This document shows, in pieces, positions 10,301 through 18,792 of a stretch of DNA of 64,000 nt. The stretch comes from Bacteroidales bacterium. Lineage in GTDB: Bacteria > Bacteroidota > Bacteroidia > Bacteroidales > FEN-979. The first letter of the stretch is position 1. Each line of letters begins with the position of its first letter. A model generated the notes under the pieces. That model searched no databases and was not told the DNA's origin. It worked only from the letters and a program-made list of their open reading frames with translations. The translations under genes and the position numbers were made by a program. The stretch is from positions 4,315 through 68,314 of the forward strand of contig JALNWG010000018.1 of the NCBI GenBank assembly GCA_023231005.1, in the 5' to 3' direction.

Positions 10301-10739
10301 TAGAATCGGAATAAATATTCTTCTGATGGGTAAAAATGTGTGTAACATTATTATAAGTCCATTTGTCGGGCGATTCGCCATAAAACAAGATATAGTCCTC
10401 CGGACCGAAATGACCATCTCCTCCGTCGTTGACCAGAATGGCATTTTCTTTCAAGTCATCGATTCGGGCAAGTGCATTACTTTCCGGGAGCATTCCTGCT
10501 CCATTTCCAAAAAGACGGATTTTTGATGGGACTAAGGTAGTCAGATCGATTCCCATCAATTCCAGATCACTAGCGCTAATCTTATGAATGCCTGATTGTG
10601 TTACGGCAATTTTGTACCAGTGACCCGTAGCCAAAACAGATGCCTTTTTATGCGGCAGGCTCGCAAATAACAAGGCAGGAAGAAGAAAAAAAAGAAGTTG
10701 TAAACAGGTTTTTCGAAGCATAGTATAAAAGATATGCAA
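7311..10739 (-). CDS. Second PorU-like C25 peptidase (PorU paralogue)
   Basis: This 1142-residue secreted protein is a paralogue of the adjacent porU product. A signal peptide (about 8-26) is followed directly by the GHWYKIAVTQSGIHKI segment, so it lacks the N-terminal propeptide-like domain of about 140 residues present in its neighbour. The gingipain-type C25 catalytic domain is intact: His648 in YTGHGGETGW and Cys682 in TATCEFSRFD, with the same 34-residue spacing as the paralogue. Beta-sandwich domains and a C-terminal T9SS sorting-type domain follow (about 1050-1142; NGKKLSSGIYPY near the end). It begins 10 bp after porU. It may be a second sortase with a different cargo set or a surface protease; sequence alone does not decide. 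Confidence 0.85.
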   Translation of the reverse strand: MHIFYTMLRKTCLQLLFFLLPALLFASLPHKKASVLATGHWYKIAVTQSGIHKISASDLELMGIDLTTLVPSKIRLFGNGAGMLPESNALARIDDLKENAILVNDGGDGHFGPEDYILFYGESPDKWTYNNVTHIFTHQKNIYSDSTFYFLNVDTGDGKRIQPVTPASGSANSYSRRFDDYQLHELDLRNLIKSGKEWFGEQFDNVENTLEIPFCFPNIDSMSSMRIRTYVASKSSSASYFFLFSNGQRIDSMKVEATDPGDNTRYCKSKLKQTWVLKPASTQLLTLSYSPPDASSLGWLNYIELSCARNLIWVGPQLSFRDANSIGTGKITEFIIQKATPSITIWDVTDASEVGSVTGTLTDSTLKFKLSTDSLRQFIGFDGTSYYPITFSGEVPNQNLHADESSTLVIVTHPLFRNQADQLAEFHRAHNGITVKVVETQMIYNEFASGNPDVSSIRDFMKLLYDESSITNRPKYLLLFGDGSYDPKNRIPGNNNFVPTFQSLESLSPTSSYVSDDFFGILGETGGYECNGAIDIGIGRFPVSTVDEAQIMVNKIIHYSEMVSPVTGDWRNTFTFVADDENLNLHLHQAEEVTAIVAARYPLFNVNKIYFDAYKRVAIPGGSRYPDANKALNEAISKGSLIVNYTGHGGETGWSFEQVLTMADIEAWSNYNKLPVFVTATCEFSRFDNPERYTAGETVILHPNGGAIALYSTTRLAFAGQNIKLDTSFFKHLMDRDEQGNYIKMGDLIRLSKNFNDNNFLLRNFILLGDPAQSIAFSDYSVKTISINNEALNQPDTVRGLSHLTVLGEIEDDQGQKVTSFNGKLNATVFDKPRTYVTLGSLYNQPTPENYPEPFKAQNSILFKGDVSVTNGGFQFSCVLPKDVSLEFGKGKLSYYAFNEQASAAGYSDKIIIGGTDPSINPETTGPDIHLYLDNRSFVSGGKTSQTPVLLADLFDTNGINYFGLGIGHEIEMVLDNDRAHSQVLNDYFSPDCNSYSRGSITYSLNGVTKGTHRLSLKAWDMYNNASEREITFYVSNQSDLSVQQVMNVPNPLFNDTWFVFNPSSTLSGSLNVTITIFNITGQQVKTITDNFPDNITDGFRIYWDGTDENGKKLSSGIYPYHIIFKDSNGGLIKISQKLVII

Positions 10740-10749
10740 AAATAGACAT

Positions 10750-13700
10750 TTACCTGATCACTACCAATTTTGAGGTTTGTCTTTTTGCCGAACCATCGGG
10801 GAGCATCACTTGTAATTGATAAACATACAATCCGGAGGAGATTGACTGACCTTGATCCGTAGTTCCATCCCAATGAATTTTGGTTGCCCGGAAAGCTTGT
10901 GAATATAATGTTTCATGTAATGTTTTAAGGAGCCTTCCATTCAAAGTAAAAATCCTGATCTCAACTTCCAGGGGCTGATCAATTTGATTGGTCTCCCAGC
11001 AAAAAGTAGTCTGGTCACGCATCGGATTCGGATAATTGTAAAGATGTTCCAGCGCGAAACTTGCTGAAGGAACAACTAAAAAGCTGATGGAAGCTTCGGA
11101 AGAGTTATTGTATACGTCCCAAACTTTCAAGGTCAAATGATGTTCGCCTTCCTCCAGAGCAGTCAATGGATAGGTAATTACCCCACTTTTGTATGTGTCG
11201 AGGTTAGATACATAGTAATCGTTCAGGATCACCGGATCCATTGTTTTATCATCAATTACGATGGTAATATCATGACCGATCCCATTGCCAACGGTATTGA
11301 TTCCGGAAGAGTCGCTGATATCTGCAAGCAAGGTAGGATCTTGATCGGTTACTCCGCCGGAGATAAAATTCCGGTCGTTCATATAAAGGGCTATTTCGGG
11401 GCCCAGGTCATCGGGAAGTGCCGAGTTGTTATAGCCTCCTACCTGGATCTGATCATCATATCCATTGGCATCGGTTTCACTACTGCGTGCATAATAGCTG
11501 ATTTTTCCGGCACCATATTGGTACGCTATGTCCTTTGGTACGATAAACGTGAACGAAAATGAACCATCCTTCACAACAACTTGCCCTTTATATACCGGAT
11601 TTTTTTGCAGGGAAAAAGGATATTTAGGACCCTCATCCTGGTTCGCTTTTGTCCAGTTTTCTATAGCTTTATCGAATACTGTTGGAAAAACCGTTCCATT
11701 GAAATTCTCAACATTATTTCCATTGGCATCCGTAATTTTTCCGGTAATGGTCATCACGGTCAGAGCTTTCAAGGTATCGGGAGCTGAATCAGGGGAGTCC
11801 TGATGAATGGAAGTAGTAACAACATTCAGATTGGGATAAACCAATTGCATGGCAGGATCCCCCAACAATACAAACGAATGAATATTGGGGCTAATGTTCA
11901 AATCTTTTTTGGCTGCCATTAAAAGGTCACCCAATTTCAAATATTTTCCGTTGGTTTGTTTTAATACAGAATTGTAAAAATTGACCAGGAGATTCTGGTT
12001 GGGTCCTGCAGAAGTGAGACGTGTGGTTGTAAAGAGGGCGACACCTCCCCCTTTTTCATTGAGAAACACCCATTCGCCGGCAGAAATCCGTTCAGGATCA
12101 TCGAAACGGCTGAATTCGCAGGTTGCCGTAACGAAAACCGGCAGGTTGTTGAAATTACTCCAGTTTTTAATATCCGGAACCTCCAGGATCCGTTCATGGG
12201 CCCACCCTACTTCCCCACCATGGCCGATGTAATTCATGATCAGGCAACCTTTTTCAACCCGTTTATTGATGGCTTCATTTACCTCCGGATATCGTTTTCC
12301 ACCGGGGGTACTAATCATATTATAGGCATCCGAATAAATTTTATCGATGTTATAATCCTTATAGGTCGTGTCGATAAATTTTGCCAGATCTTCCGAATAT
12401 TCAATAAATGCATTTCCTCCTTCATTCTGATCATCTGCAACAAATGTAAAAACGTTTCTCCAGTCATTTTTAACGGCATCATTGTTTTCACAATAGTGCA
12501 GGATTTTATTCACCGAAGCCGTGGCCTGCTGGAGTGATGAAACCGGTAACCGGCCAATGCCTAAATCAAGTTCACCACTGGCGTTTTGACCCTCAGAGGC
12601 ATCAAGCTTCCCATAATAGTCGTCGGATATAAAGGAATCTTTCGGCGACAACGAGTTGACCGATTCAAAAGCGGGAACATAATTTGTATTGTTGTTGGTT
12701 CTGTTTTTATAATCATAGGAAGCATCTCCAAAGAGAAGGAGATACTTGGGTTCCTTCCCCGGGATGGCTTTATCGTATAACATCTTAACGAAATCACGAA
12801 TGGCGGTCACATCCTGTGCTCCGGATGAAAATTCCTGATAGATTTTATCCGGAGTGGTAATGAAAACAGAAAATCCGTCTTTCTCGCGATGAAACTGAGC
12901 CAGGCGTTCGGCCTGAGAAAGAAAATCGGGATGGCATACGATAATAAAATCCGGGACTTCTACTGCGTGCAGGTTCTGATTTTCAACCCTTGCAATAAAT
13001 TCGGGTTTGTAAAAAGATCCTCCGTCAAAAGAAAGGAACTCACGAAGTGTATTTGTTTCAACCCTGAAAATATAGTTATTCCCTGATTTTGTTGGTTCCA
13101 GTTGCCGGATATCTCCTCCGCTGCTAACATCCCAAATGAGAAGGTTCTGTCCATTTCCATTGAGCGTGAATTCCGTAACCCCATTGGCCATTGTTCCCGA
13201 AACGGATCGGAATCCCATTTGGGAGCCCGATTGCGTAAGGAGCCGGGTAGCATTAACTTCCAGATAATTAAGATAGCCAACCGAACTGACCGAACTTTTA
13301 TTATATACCAGGTTGATTGTAGTGACAGGATTGTCGGTATAAAAAGCAGCTGATGAACGCTTTTCAGTGGCGTATTCACTTGAATAATCGATGCCGATCG
13401 AACTCAGACTAATCGACATCAAGGATTTTCCCTGTGCTTTGACAATAAACGAGGTACTTCCGGTTGTCGACCGGGCAGCCACATACGCAGTAACAGTTAC
13501 GGGGTTAACCAGGTCAATATTGGGGAAGCTGAAGGCATAATTCCGGCTGGTGGTGATATCGAAGTTTTCTTTGTCCCACCATTCCCTTCCTGATTTGATA
13601 AAATTAAGATCATCCTTCTCATAAAATGCAAAATCTTCAAATCTGTTTACATAATAAGTAGGAGTTGCAGTTGAAGAAGGCTGGGTGGTAATTCGTTTTC

Positions 13701-14565
13701 CCTGTCCCTGGTCTACCGTTAAAAAATAGAAAGACTGGTCACTATAAATATTTTTCTGATGGTGAAATAAATGGTCCGAATTGTTGTAAGCCCATTTATC
13801 TGGTGATCCGCCATAAAACAGGATATAATCCCCCGGATCAAAACGGCCATCTTCTTCACCATAAACAAAAATTGTGTTTTCCATCAGATCATCAATGCGG
13901 AAAGTAGCATTGGCTTCCGGGAGCATCCCGCCTCCATTACCAAAGATCCGGATATTTCTGGGATCAATGTTTCCCACATCGATCCCGTCTGTTTTCAGAT
14001 CATCATAGGTAAGTTGATGGATCCCCGCGGATCTGACAGCAAATTTATACCAGGTACCTTGGGCTAAAACGGAATTCAGGGCATAGCCTTTCGAAGATTT
14101 TTCCACCTGTTGCGCTTCTGGATTCAGGGTTACCTCCAGGGTAAAGGAGACCAGTTTTTCATAAGCTCCGGTAACCGGATTTTTTCGCAGTGGCAACAAG
14201 GTAATTCTCAGAGACGGGACTTTCCGCTGTACTCTTAATTCATGAAAAACAGCCAGGGTATCCGGAATTAACCCCGGTGGGCAGGTATTAGTAAAAAAAG
14301 ATGAATCAAGGGGTTGATAAACCGGGTCGTTTACGACTATCGATTTAATCTGATATTCCTCCGAAGTTAGCGGAAAAAGTTTGAGATACAGGGGCCATTC
14401 TTCAAATTTTTCGTAAGTGATAGCACCACGAAAAGTAAGTGGTTTTGTCACGCCCCAAGACAGCACGACTTTTTCACTGAAAGTTGGCTGAGCTGAAAGG
14501 ATCGATACTCCTGTCAGAGAAAGAAAGAACATGATCAGGAATGGAGTAGCGTATTTTACGTTCAT
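10750..14565 (-). CDS. porU: Type IX secretion system sortase PorU
   Basis: PorU removes the C-terminal signal of T9SS cargo and attaches the protein to anionic lipopolysaccharide at the cell surface. The 1271-residue protein has a signal peptide (about 1-25), an N-terminal domain of about 140 residues, a linker motif GTWYKFAVRSAGIHQL (about 171-186), and a C25 cysteine peptidase domain with His782 (YIGHGGEVGW) and Cys816 (TATCEFSRFD). It ends with an Ig-like region and a CTD with NYPNPMRDQTTF and GLYVYQL motifs. Length and N-terminal domain fit PorU better than the neighbouring paralogue. First gene of the porU-porU2-porV-ispF transcript; a TACCTTTG -7 element lies just upstream at 14576-14583. 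Confidence 0.9.
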   Translation of the reverse strand: MNVKYATPFLIMFFLSLTGVSILSAQPTFSEKVVLSWGVTKPLTFRGAITYEKFEEWPLYLKLFPLTSEEYQIKSIVVNDPVYQPLDSSFFTNTCPPGLIPDTLAVFHELRVQRKVPSLRITLLPLRKNPVTGAYEKLVSFTLEVTLNPEAQQVEKSSKGYALNSVLAQGTWYKFAVRSAGIHQLTYDDLKTDGIDVGNIDPRNIRIFGNGGGMLPEANATFRIDDLMENTIFVYGEEDGRFDPGDYILFYGGSPDKWAYNNSDHLFHHQKNIYSDQSFYFLTVDQGQGKRITTQPSSTATPTYYVNRFEDFAFYEKDDLNFIKSGREWWDKENFDITTSRNYAFSFPNIDLVNPVTVTAYVAARSTTGSTSFIVKAQGKSLMSISLSSIGIDYSSEYATEKRSSAAFYTDNPVTTINLVYNKSSVSSVGYLNYLEVNATRLLTQSGSQMGFRSVSGTMANGVTEFTLNGNGQNLLIWDVSSGGDIRQLEPTKSGNNYIFRVETNTLREFLSFDGGSFYKPEFIARVENQNLHAVEVPDFIIVCHPDFLSQAERLAQFHREKDGFSVFITTPDKIYQEFSSGAQDVTAIRDFVKMLYDKAIPGKEPKYLLLFGDASYDYKNRTNNNTNYVPAFESVNSLSPKDSFISDDYYGKLDASEGQNASGELDLGIGRLPVSSLQQATASVNKILHYCENNDAVKNDWRNVFTFVADDQNEGGNAFIEYSEDLAKFIDTTYKDYNIDKIYSDAYNMISTPGGKRYPEVNEAINKRVEKGCLIMNYIGHGGEVGWAHERILEVPDIKNWSNFNNLPVFVTATCEFSRFDDPERISAGEWVFLNEKGGGVALFTTTRLTSAGPNQNLLVNFYNSVLKQTNGKYLKLGDLLMAAKKDLNISPNIHSFVLLGDPAMQLVYPNLNVVTTSIHQDSPDSAPDTLKALTVMTITGKITDANGNNVENFNGTVFPTVFDKAIENWTKANQDEGPKYPFSLQKNPVYKGQVVVKDGSFSFTFIVPKDIAYQYGAGKISYYARSSETDANGYDDQIQVGGYNNSALPDDLGPEIALYMNDRNFISGGVTDQDPTLLADISDSSGINTVGNGIGHDITIVIDDKTMDPVILNDYYVSNLDTYKSGVITYPLTALEEGEHHLTLKVWDVYNNSSEASISFLVVPSASFALEHLYNYPNPMRDQTTFCWETNQIDQPLEVEIRIFTLNGRLLKTLHETLYSQAFRATKIHWDGTTDQGQSISSGLYVYQLQVMLPDGSAKRQTSKLVVIR

Positions 14566-14575
14566 GTTATCGTTT

Positions 14576-14583
14576 CAAAGGTA
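14576..14583 (-). promoter_or_regulatory. -7 element upstream of porU
   Basis: TACCTTTG on the minus strand fits TAnnTTTG and ends 10 bp before the porU ATG, so the transcript would have a leader of only a few nucleotides. No good -33 element is visible at the expected spacing. Confidence 0.45.
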
Positions 14584-14720
14584 TACTAAAAGACAAATCT
14601 TTAACGAGAAAGGTTGCTTTATTTAAACGCTGTATGTCAATGAATATTGTCAAATATGATTTTCGGAAACTAAAATTTTCCGTAATATTGTACGTTCTAA
14701 ATGTTACATATCGTTAAATT

Positions 14721-15692
14721 ATGATGGGTGACCGAAAGACGAAAGTTTTTCTTTTTGTTTGTATGCTTATGATTCGTTCGGTTTATGCCCAGGATCCGGA
14801 ATTTTCACAGTTTTATGCCAACCCTCTTTATTTAAATCCCGCGTTGGCAGGAATGACCATCTGTCCTAAGATCAATGTCAATTACCGGAATCAATGGCCC
14901 GGTCTGGATCAGGCTTTCATTACCTACAATGCCTCCTTCGATATGTATGTCAACGCCCTTCATGGTGGAATTGGCCTGATTGTTACCTCAGATCAGGCTG
15001 GGGCAGGAAGCATCAATACTACGATGATTGCCGGAATGTACGCATACAAATTCAACATCACCAGCCGTTTGCAGGCAAGCGGGGCATTGAAAGTCGGTTA
15101 TTACATGCGGAATCTGGCCTGGGATAAGTTAACATTCGGAGATACTACCCAGCAAGAACCGACAGAAAATTTACGAACTTCCATAGGAGTTGCTGATTTC
15201 AGTGCAGGGATATTTTTGAGTTACGATGATCTTATTTATGGAGGGATTGCAGTAGATCATTTATCGCAACCCAATACGGGATTTTACACCAATAAAACTT
15301 CTCCTCTTTACATGAAGTACACCATTCATGTCGGTTCAGTCATCAATTTAAAGGGAGGAAAAATAGCTGACGAAGAACGTGAATTTTCCATCTCTCCCAA
15401 TATTTTATACCAACAACAATATAATTTTCATCAATTAAACATTGGATTATATCTTACCATTGATCCATTTATCGGGGGATTGTGGTTCAGGCATAACTTT
15501 GAGAATGCAGATGCTGTGATTCCCATGTTAGGTTTTCACTGGAAGAATTTACGGGTAGCTTATAGTTACGATTTTACCGTTAGTAAACTGAAGGGCGCAT
15601 CGGGCGGTGCTCATGAAGTTTCCGCTTCCTGGCAATTTCCCTGTATTGAAAAAAGAAGACACATCAGGGCAATAAAATGCCCAAGGTTTTAG
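14721..15692 (+). CDS. PorP/SprF-family type IX secretion outer membrane protein
   Basis: A 323-residue outer membrane protein with signal peptide (about 1-23, ending VYAQ) and the family hallmark start of the mature part, DPEFSQFYANPLYLNPALAG (about 24-43), followed by beta-barrel strands (YRNQWP, GGIGLIVTSDQAGAG, GFHWKNLRVAYSYDF). PorP/SprF proteins bind the PorE/PorK/PorN periplasmic ring or serve particular cargo such as SprB. The family usually has many members per genome, so I give no symbol. The gene is divergent from porU and followed by gldJ, which fits a T9SS role. A weak TAATATTG element is at 14683-14690. Confidence 0.9.
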   Translation: MMGDRKTKVFLFVCMLMIRSVYAQDPEFSQFYANPLYLNPALAGMTICPKINVNYRNQWPGLDQAFITYNASFDMYVNALHGGIGLIVTSDQAGAGSINTTMIAGMYAYKFNITSRLQASGALKVGYYMRNLAWDKLTFGDTTQQEPTENLRTSIGVADFSAGIFLSYDDLIYGGIAVDHLSQPNTGFYTNKTSPLYMKYTIHVGSVINLKGGKIADEEREFSISPNILYQQQYNFHQLNIGLYLTIDPFIGGLWFRHNFENADAVIPMLGFHWKNLRVAYSYDFTVSKLKGASGGAHEVSASWQFPCIEKRRHIRAIKCPRF

Positions 15693-15762
15693 TTATACAA
15701 TGAACTGAAAATATTTTAATTAAAAAGTTCATCACAAACCTGGAGGAATTTTTCACAAAGGA

Positions 15763-15793
15763 TTGATAATCTTGGAAAATTTCGGTAGGTTTG
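15763..15793 (+). promoter_or_regulatory. Promoter of gldJ
   Basis: TTG (15763-15765), 20 bp, then TAGGTTTG (15786-15793), a full match to TAnnTTTG. The ATG of gldJ is 16 bp after the -7 element. Confidence 0.6.
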
Positions 15794-15809
15794 CAAAAAT
15801 TTTCAACGG

Positions 15810-17285
15810 ATGAAAATTCAACGATTTTTTCAGATTGGCGCAATGACGGCCGCCGTCGTTTTACTCTTTGCCTGTAAAAAGGAGGCTTCCCGTTCTACAG
15901 GTTGGGAATATAACAATCCCAAAAACGGAGGATTTGAAGTGAATCAATTTGCAGCACAGCAAACCGGGCCTGGTTTGGTTTTCATCGAAGGAGGCACCTT
16001 TACCATGGGTGAAACCGAGGATGATGTGATGTTCGAATGGAATAACCAGCCGCGCCGGGTTACCGTTGCCAGCTTTTACATGGATGAAACAGAGGTCCGT
16101 AACCTGGATTATCTGGAATATCTGTACTGGCTTAACCGGGTATATGGAACCGATTATCCCGGCGTTTACCGCAAAGCCCTCCCGGATACCCTGGTATGGC
16201 GTGAAAGGCTGGCTTACAATGAACCTATCGTTGAATACTACTTCCGTCATCCAGCCTATCGGAACTATCCGGTTGTAGGCGTTACCTGGAACCAGGCCAA
16301 CGATTATTGTTTATGGCGTACTGACCGGGTGAACGAAATGCTGCTCATTAAGAAAGGCATTTTATCAATGGATCCGGCTCAAAAGAATGAAAACAATTTC
16401 AACACAGAAGCATACCTTGCCGGACAATATGAAGGTTTGGTCGACAAACCATTACCCGATTTGAATCCCAATGGTACGGGTACCCGTAAAGTGAAAATGG
16501 AAGATGGCATTATGCTTCCGAAATACCGGCTGCCTACCGAAGCTGAATGGGAATATGCTGCTCTTGGTCTCATCGGAAATACCTTGTATGAACGGGTGGT
16601 AGAAAGGAAAAACTATCCCTGGAACGGGAGTTCTGTTCGCACTTCCGAATCAAAATATTATGGCAGCTTCATGGATAACTTCAAACGGGGAAAAGGAGAT
16701 TATATGGGTGTAGCTGGTAACCTTAACGATGGGTCTGCTATTCCCGCTCCCTGCGGATCCTATTTCCCGAACGATTATGGCCTTTACAATATGGCCGGAA
16801 ACGTAAGTGAATGGGTACTTGATGTATACCGTCCGTTGAACAGTTATGAGGTTTCTGACCTTCATCCATTCCGGGGTAATGTATTCAAAACCCCTATCCG
16901 GGATGCAGAAGGCTTTTTAGCTGAAAAAGACAGCCTTGGCCATATCAAATACCGCGACATTACCACCGCCGAAGCCTTGAACCGGAAAAATTATCGGCAA
17001 GCAGATAATATTAATTACCTTGATGGTGACTTTGCTTCGAATATCGACAATAACGTTTGGAGAGAAACGGGGAAAGATTCCAGCGCTACCAACCTGATGT
17101 ACCAATATGGCATTACCTCTATGATCAGCGATCATGCCAGGGTTTATAAAGGAGGCAGCTGGAAAGATCCTGCCTATTACATGAGTCCCGGTACCCGTCG
17201 CTATCTCGATGAAAACGATGCCTCTTCTGCCATTGGCTTCCGTTGCGCTATGACCCGCGTCGGCGGATCGATTGCCGGAAAATAA
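15810..17285 (+). CDS. gldJ: GldJ-like lipoprotein with formylglycine-generating-enzyme fold
   Basis: A 491-residue lipoprotein. The lipobox ends LLFAC (Cys22), then STGWEYNNPKNGGFE (about 30-44), which is typical of GldJ, then a sulfatase-modifying-factor (FGE/SUMF1) fold: GTFTMGETEDD (about 62-72), DETEVRNLDYLEYLYW (about 91-106), LPTEAEWEYAA (about 237-247), YNMAGNVSEWV (about 329-339) and SAIGFRCAM near the end. GldJ and GldK are FGE-like proteins that stabilise the periplasmic T9SS and gliding apparatus and are not known as enzymes. The position between porU/porP and murF matches the Flavobacterium gldJ region, which favours GldJ over GldK. Confidence 0.85.
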   Translation: MKIQRFFQIGAMTAAVVLLFACKKEASRSTGWEYNNPKNGGFEVNQFAAQQTGPGLVFIEGGTFTMGETEDDVMFEWNNQPRRVTVASFYMDETEVRNLDYLEYLYWLNRVYGTDYPGVYRKALPDTLVWRERLAYNEPIVEYYFRHPAYRNYPVVGVTWNQANDYCLWRTDRVNEMLLIKKGILSMDPAQKNENNFNTEAYLAGQYEGLVDKPLPDLNPNGTGTRKVKMEDGIMLPKYRLPTEAEWEYAALGLIGNTLYERVVERKNYPWNGSSVRTSESKYYGSFMDNFKRGKGDYMGVAGNLNDGSAIPAPCGSYFPNDYGLYNMAGNVSEWVLDVYRPLNSYEVSDLHPFRGNVFKTPIRDAEGFLAEKDSLGHIKYRDITTAEALNRKNYRQADNINYLDGDFASNIDNNVWRETGKDSSATNLMYQYGITSMISDHARVYKGGSWKDPAYYMSPGTRRYLDENDASSAIGFRCAMTRVGGSIAGK

Positions 17286-17297
17286 TTGAACAACCTG

Positions 17298-17337
17298 AAA
17301 AAAACCCCATTTCGGTGATGAGATGGGGTTTTTTTTT
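17298..17337 (+). terminator. Intrinsic terminator after gldJ
   Basis: Stem ACCCCAT/ATGGGGT extended by A-T pairs (17298-17310 with 17323-17335), loop of 12 nt, then a T-run to 17337. It separates gldJ from murF; the A-rich 5' side makes it plausible in both directions. Confidence 0.85.
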
Positions 17338-17358
17338 ATCTTGCCACGTATTTACTAA

Positions 17359-18657
17359 ATGATGACGCTCTCAATAGAAAAGCTGTACTCCCTTTTTCTC
17401 CAATACCCTGCAGTATCGACCGACAGCCGACAAATCAAGCCAGGGTCTTTGTTTTTTGCCCTCCGGGGTGATTCCTTTAATGGCAATGATTTTGCTGCCG
17501 GATCACTTGCCTCAGGAGCCGCGTATGCCGTGGTTGACGAGAAAAATGTAGCCACAAGCGATCAATTTATTGTTGTGGAAGATGTGCTTACAACCCTTCA
17601 AGATTTAGCCCGGTTCCATCGAAATCAATTCGATATTCCGGTAATGGCCATCACGGGAACCAATGGTAAAACAACAACCAAAGAACTGATCTTCTCCGTT
17701 TTATCAAAAAAATACCAGACCCTGGCTACCCGTGGAAATCTGAACAACCACATCGGAGTTCCCCTCACCTTGCTCAACCTCAATGCCAGCACCGAAATGG
17801 CAATTATCGAAATGGGAGCCAATCATCCGGGCGAGATCGGATTTCTCTGCAATATTGTCCACCCTACCCATGGTCTCATCACCAATATCGGAAAAGCTCA
17901 CCTTGAAGGATTTGGAAACTTTGAAGGAGTAATCCAAACCAAAACCGAACTATACCGGTATATCAGCGAACATCATGGAAAATTGTTTGTTCATAACAAC
18001 AATGACCTCTTGATGAAACTTGCTCCATCCACACACTGTATCCAATATGGAACCGCCCCTGCCGACCTGGTCATGCATGATTTCACTTCCGATCCCTTTG
18101 TAACAGTCACCGTGGATTTTCGCAACCATCCCTCCACCAGGATACAATCGCAACTCTATGGACGGTATAATGTTCCCAATATCCTGGCTGCTGCCTGTAC
18201 CGGTTATTATTTCGATGTCCCTTCCGGGGATATCAAATCGGCTATTGAATCATACCAGCCCGGAAATAACCGTTCCCAAATTCATCCTACGAAAAATAAT
18301 GTATTGATCCTGGATGCTTATAACGCCAATCCGACCAGCATGGAAACTGCATTGAAAACCTTTGCTGATACCAGTTACCCGAATAAAACCGTAATCCTTG
18401 GCGATATGCTCGAACTTGGCGTTGATTCGGATGATGAACACAATAAAATTCTTGAATTGCTCAACCGTTTGGCCTTTCCTCAGGTTTATCTCGTTGGGCC
18501 ATCCTTCACCCGATTGAATACCCGGCGGGATAACATTTGCTTTCAGGACAGCGACCTGGCAAAATTATGGTTGGACCATCACAGAATCAATCAGGCAACG
18601 ATCTTGATTAAAGGCTCCCGGGGTATCCGGCTGGAGAAACTGGTGGAATCATTCTAA
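17359..18657 (+). CDS. murF: UDP-N-acetylmuramoyl-tripeptide--D-alanyl-D-alanine ligase
   Basis: MurF adds D-Ala-D-Ala to the UDP-MurNAc tripeptide in the cytoplasm, completing the peptidoglycan precursor. The 432-residue protein shows the Mur ligase N-domain (STDSRQIKPGSLFFALRG, about 21-38), the ATP-binding P-loop MAITGTNGKTTTKEL (about 95-109), the central motif IEMGANHPGEIGFL (about 149-162) and the C-terminal domain motif LDAYNANPTSM (about 317-327), which is characteristic of MurF. It follows the gldJ terminator by about 20 bp. The gldJ-murF adjacency is conserved in relatives. Confidence 0.97.
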   Translation: MMTLSIEKLYSLFLQYPAVSTDSRQIKPGSLFFALRGDSFNGNDFAAGSLASGAAYAVVDEKNVATSDQFIVVEDVLTTLQDLARFHRNQFDIPVMAITGTNGKTTTKELIFSVLSKKYQTLATRGNLNNHIGVPLTLLNLNASTEMAIIEMGANHPGEIGFLCNIVHPTHGLITNIGKAHLEGFGNFEGVIQTKTELYRYISEHHGKLFVHNNNDLLMKLAPSTHCIQYGTAPADLVMHDFTSDPFVTVTVDFRNHPSTRIQSQLYGRYNVPNILAAACTGYYFDVPSGDIKSAIESYQPGNNRSQIHPTKNNVLILDAYNANPTSMETALKTFADTSYPNKTVILGDMLELGVDSDDEHNKILELLNRLAFPQVYLVGPSFTRLNTRRDNICFQDSDLAKLWLDHHRINQATILIKGSRGIRLEKLVESF

Positions 18658-18792
18658 CTAAATTTTCACTATTTTTGTATTATCTTTTCCCTTTTTCTTC
18701 GATTATACTGAAGACTATAAGAAATTTGGCAGTTATATCAATAGATCTATATACTCTTTAAGATCAAAAACGGAGAAACAAAGGCAAATAAT

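Noticed and set aside
12960..13379. A 139-codon open frame on the same strand as porU
   Set aside because: It is out of frame with porU, whose family motifs run unbroken through this stretch; no signal or family seen.
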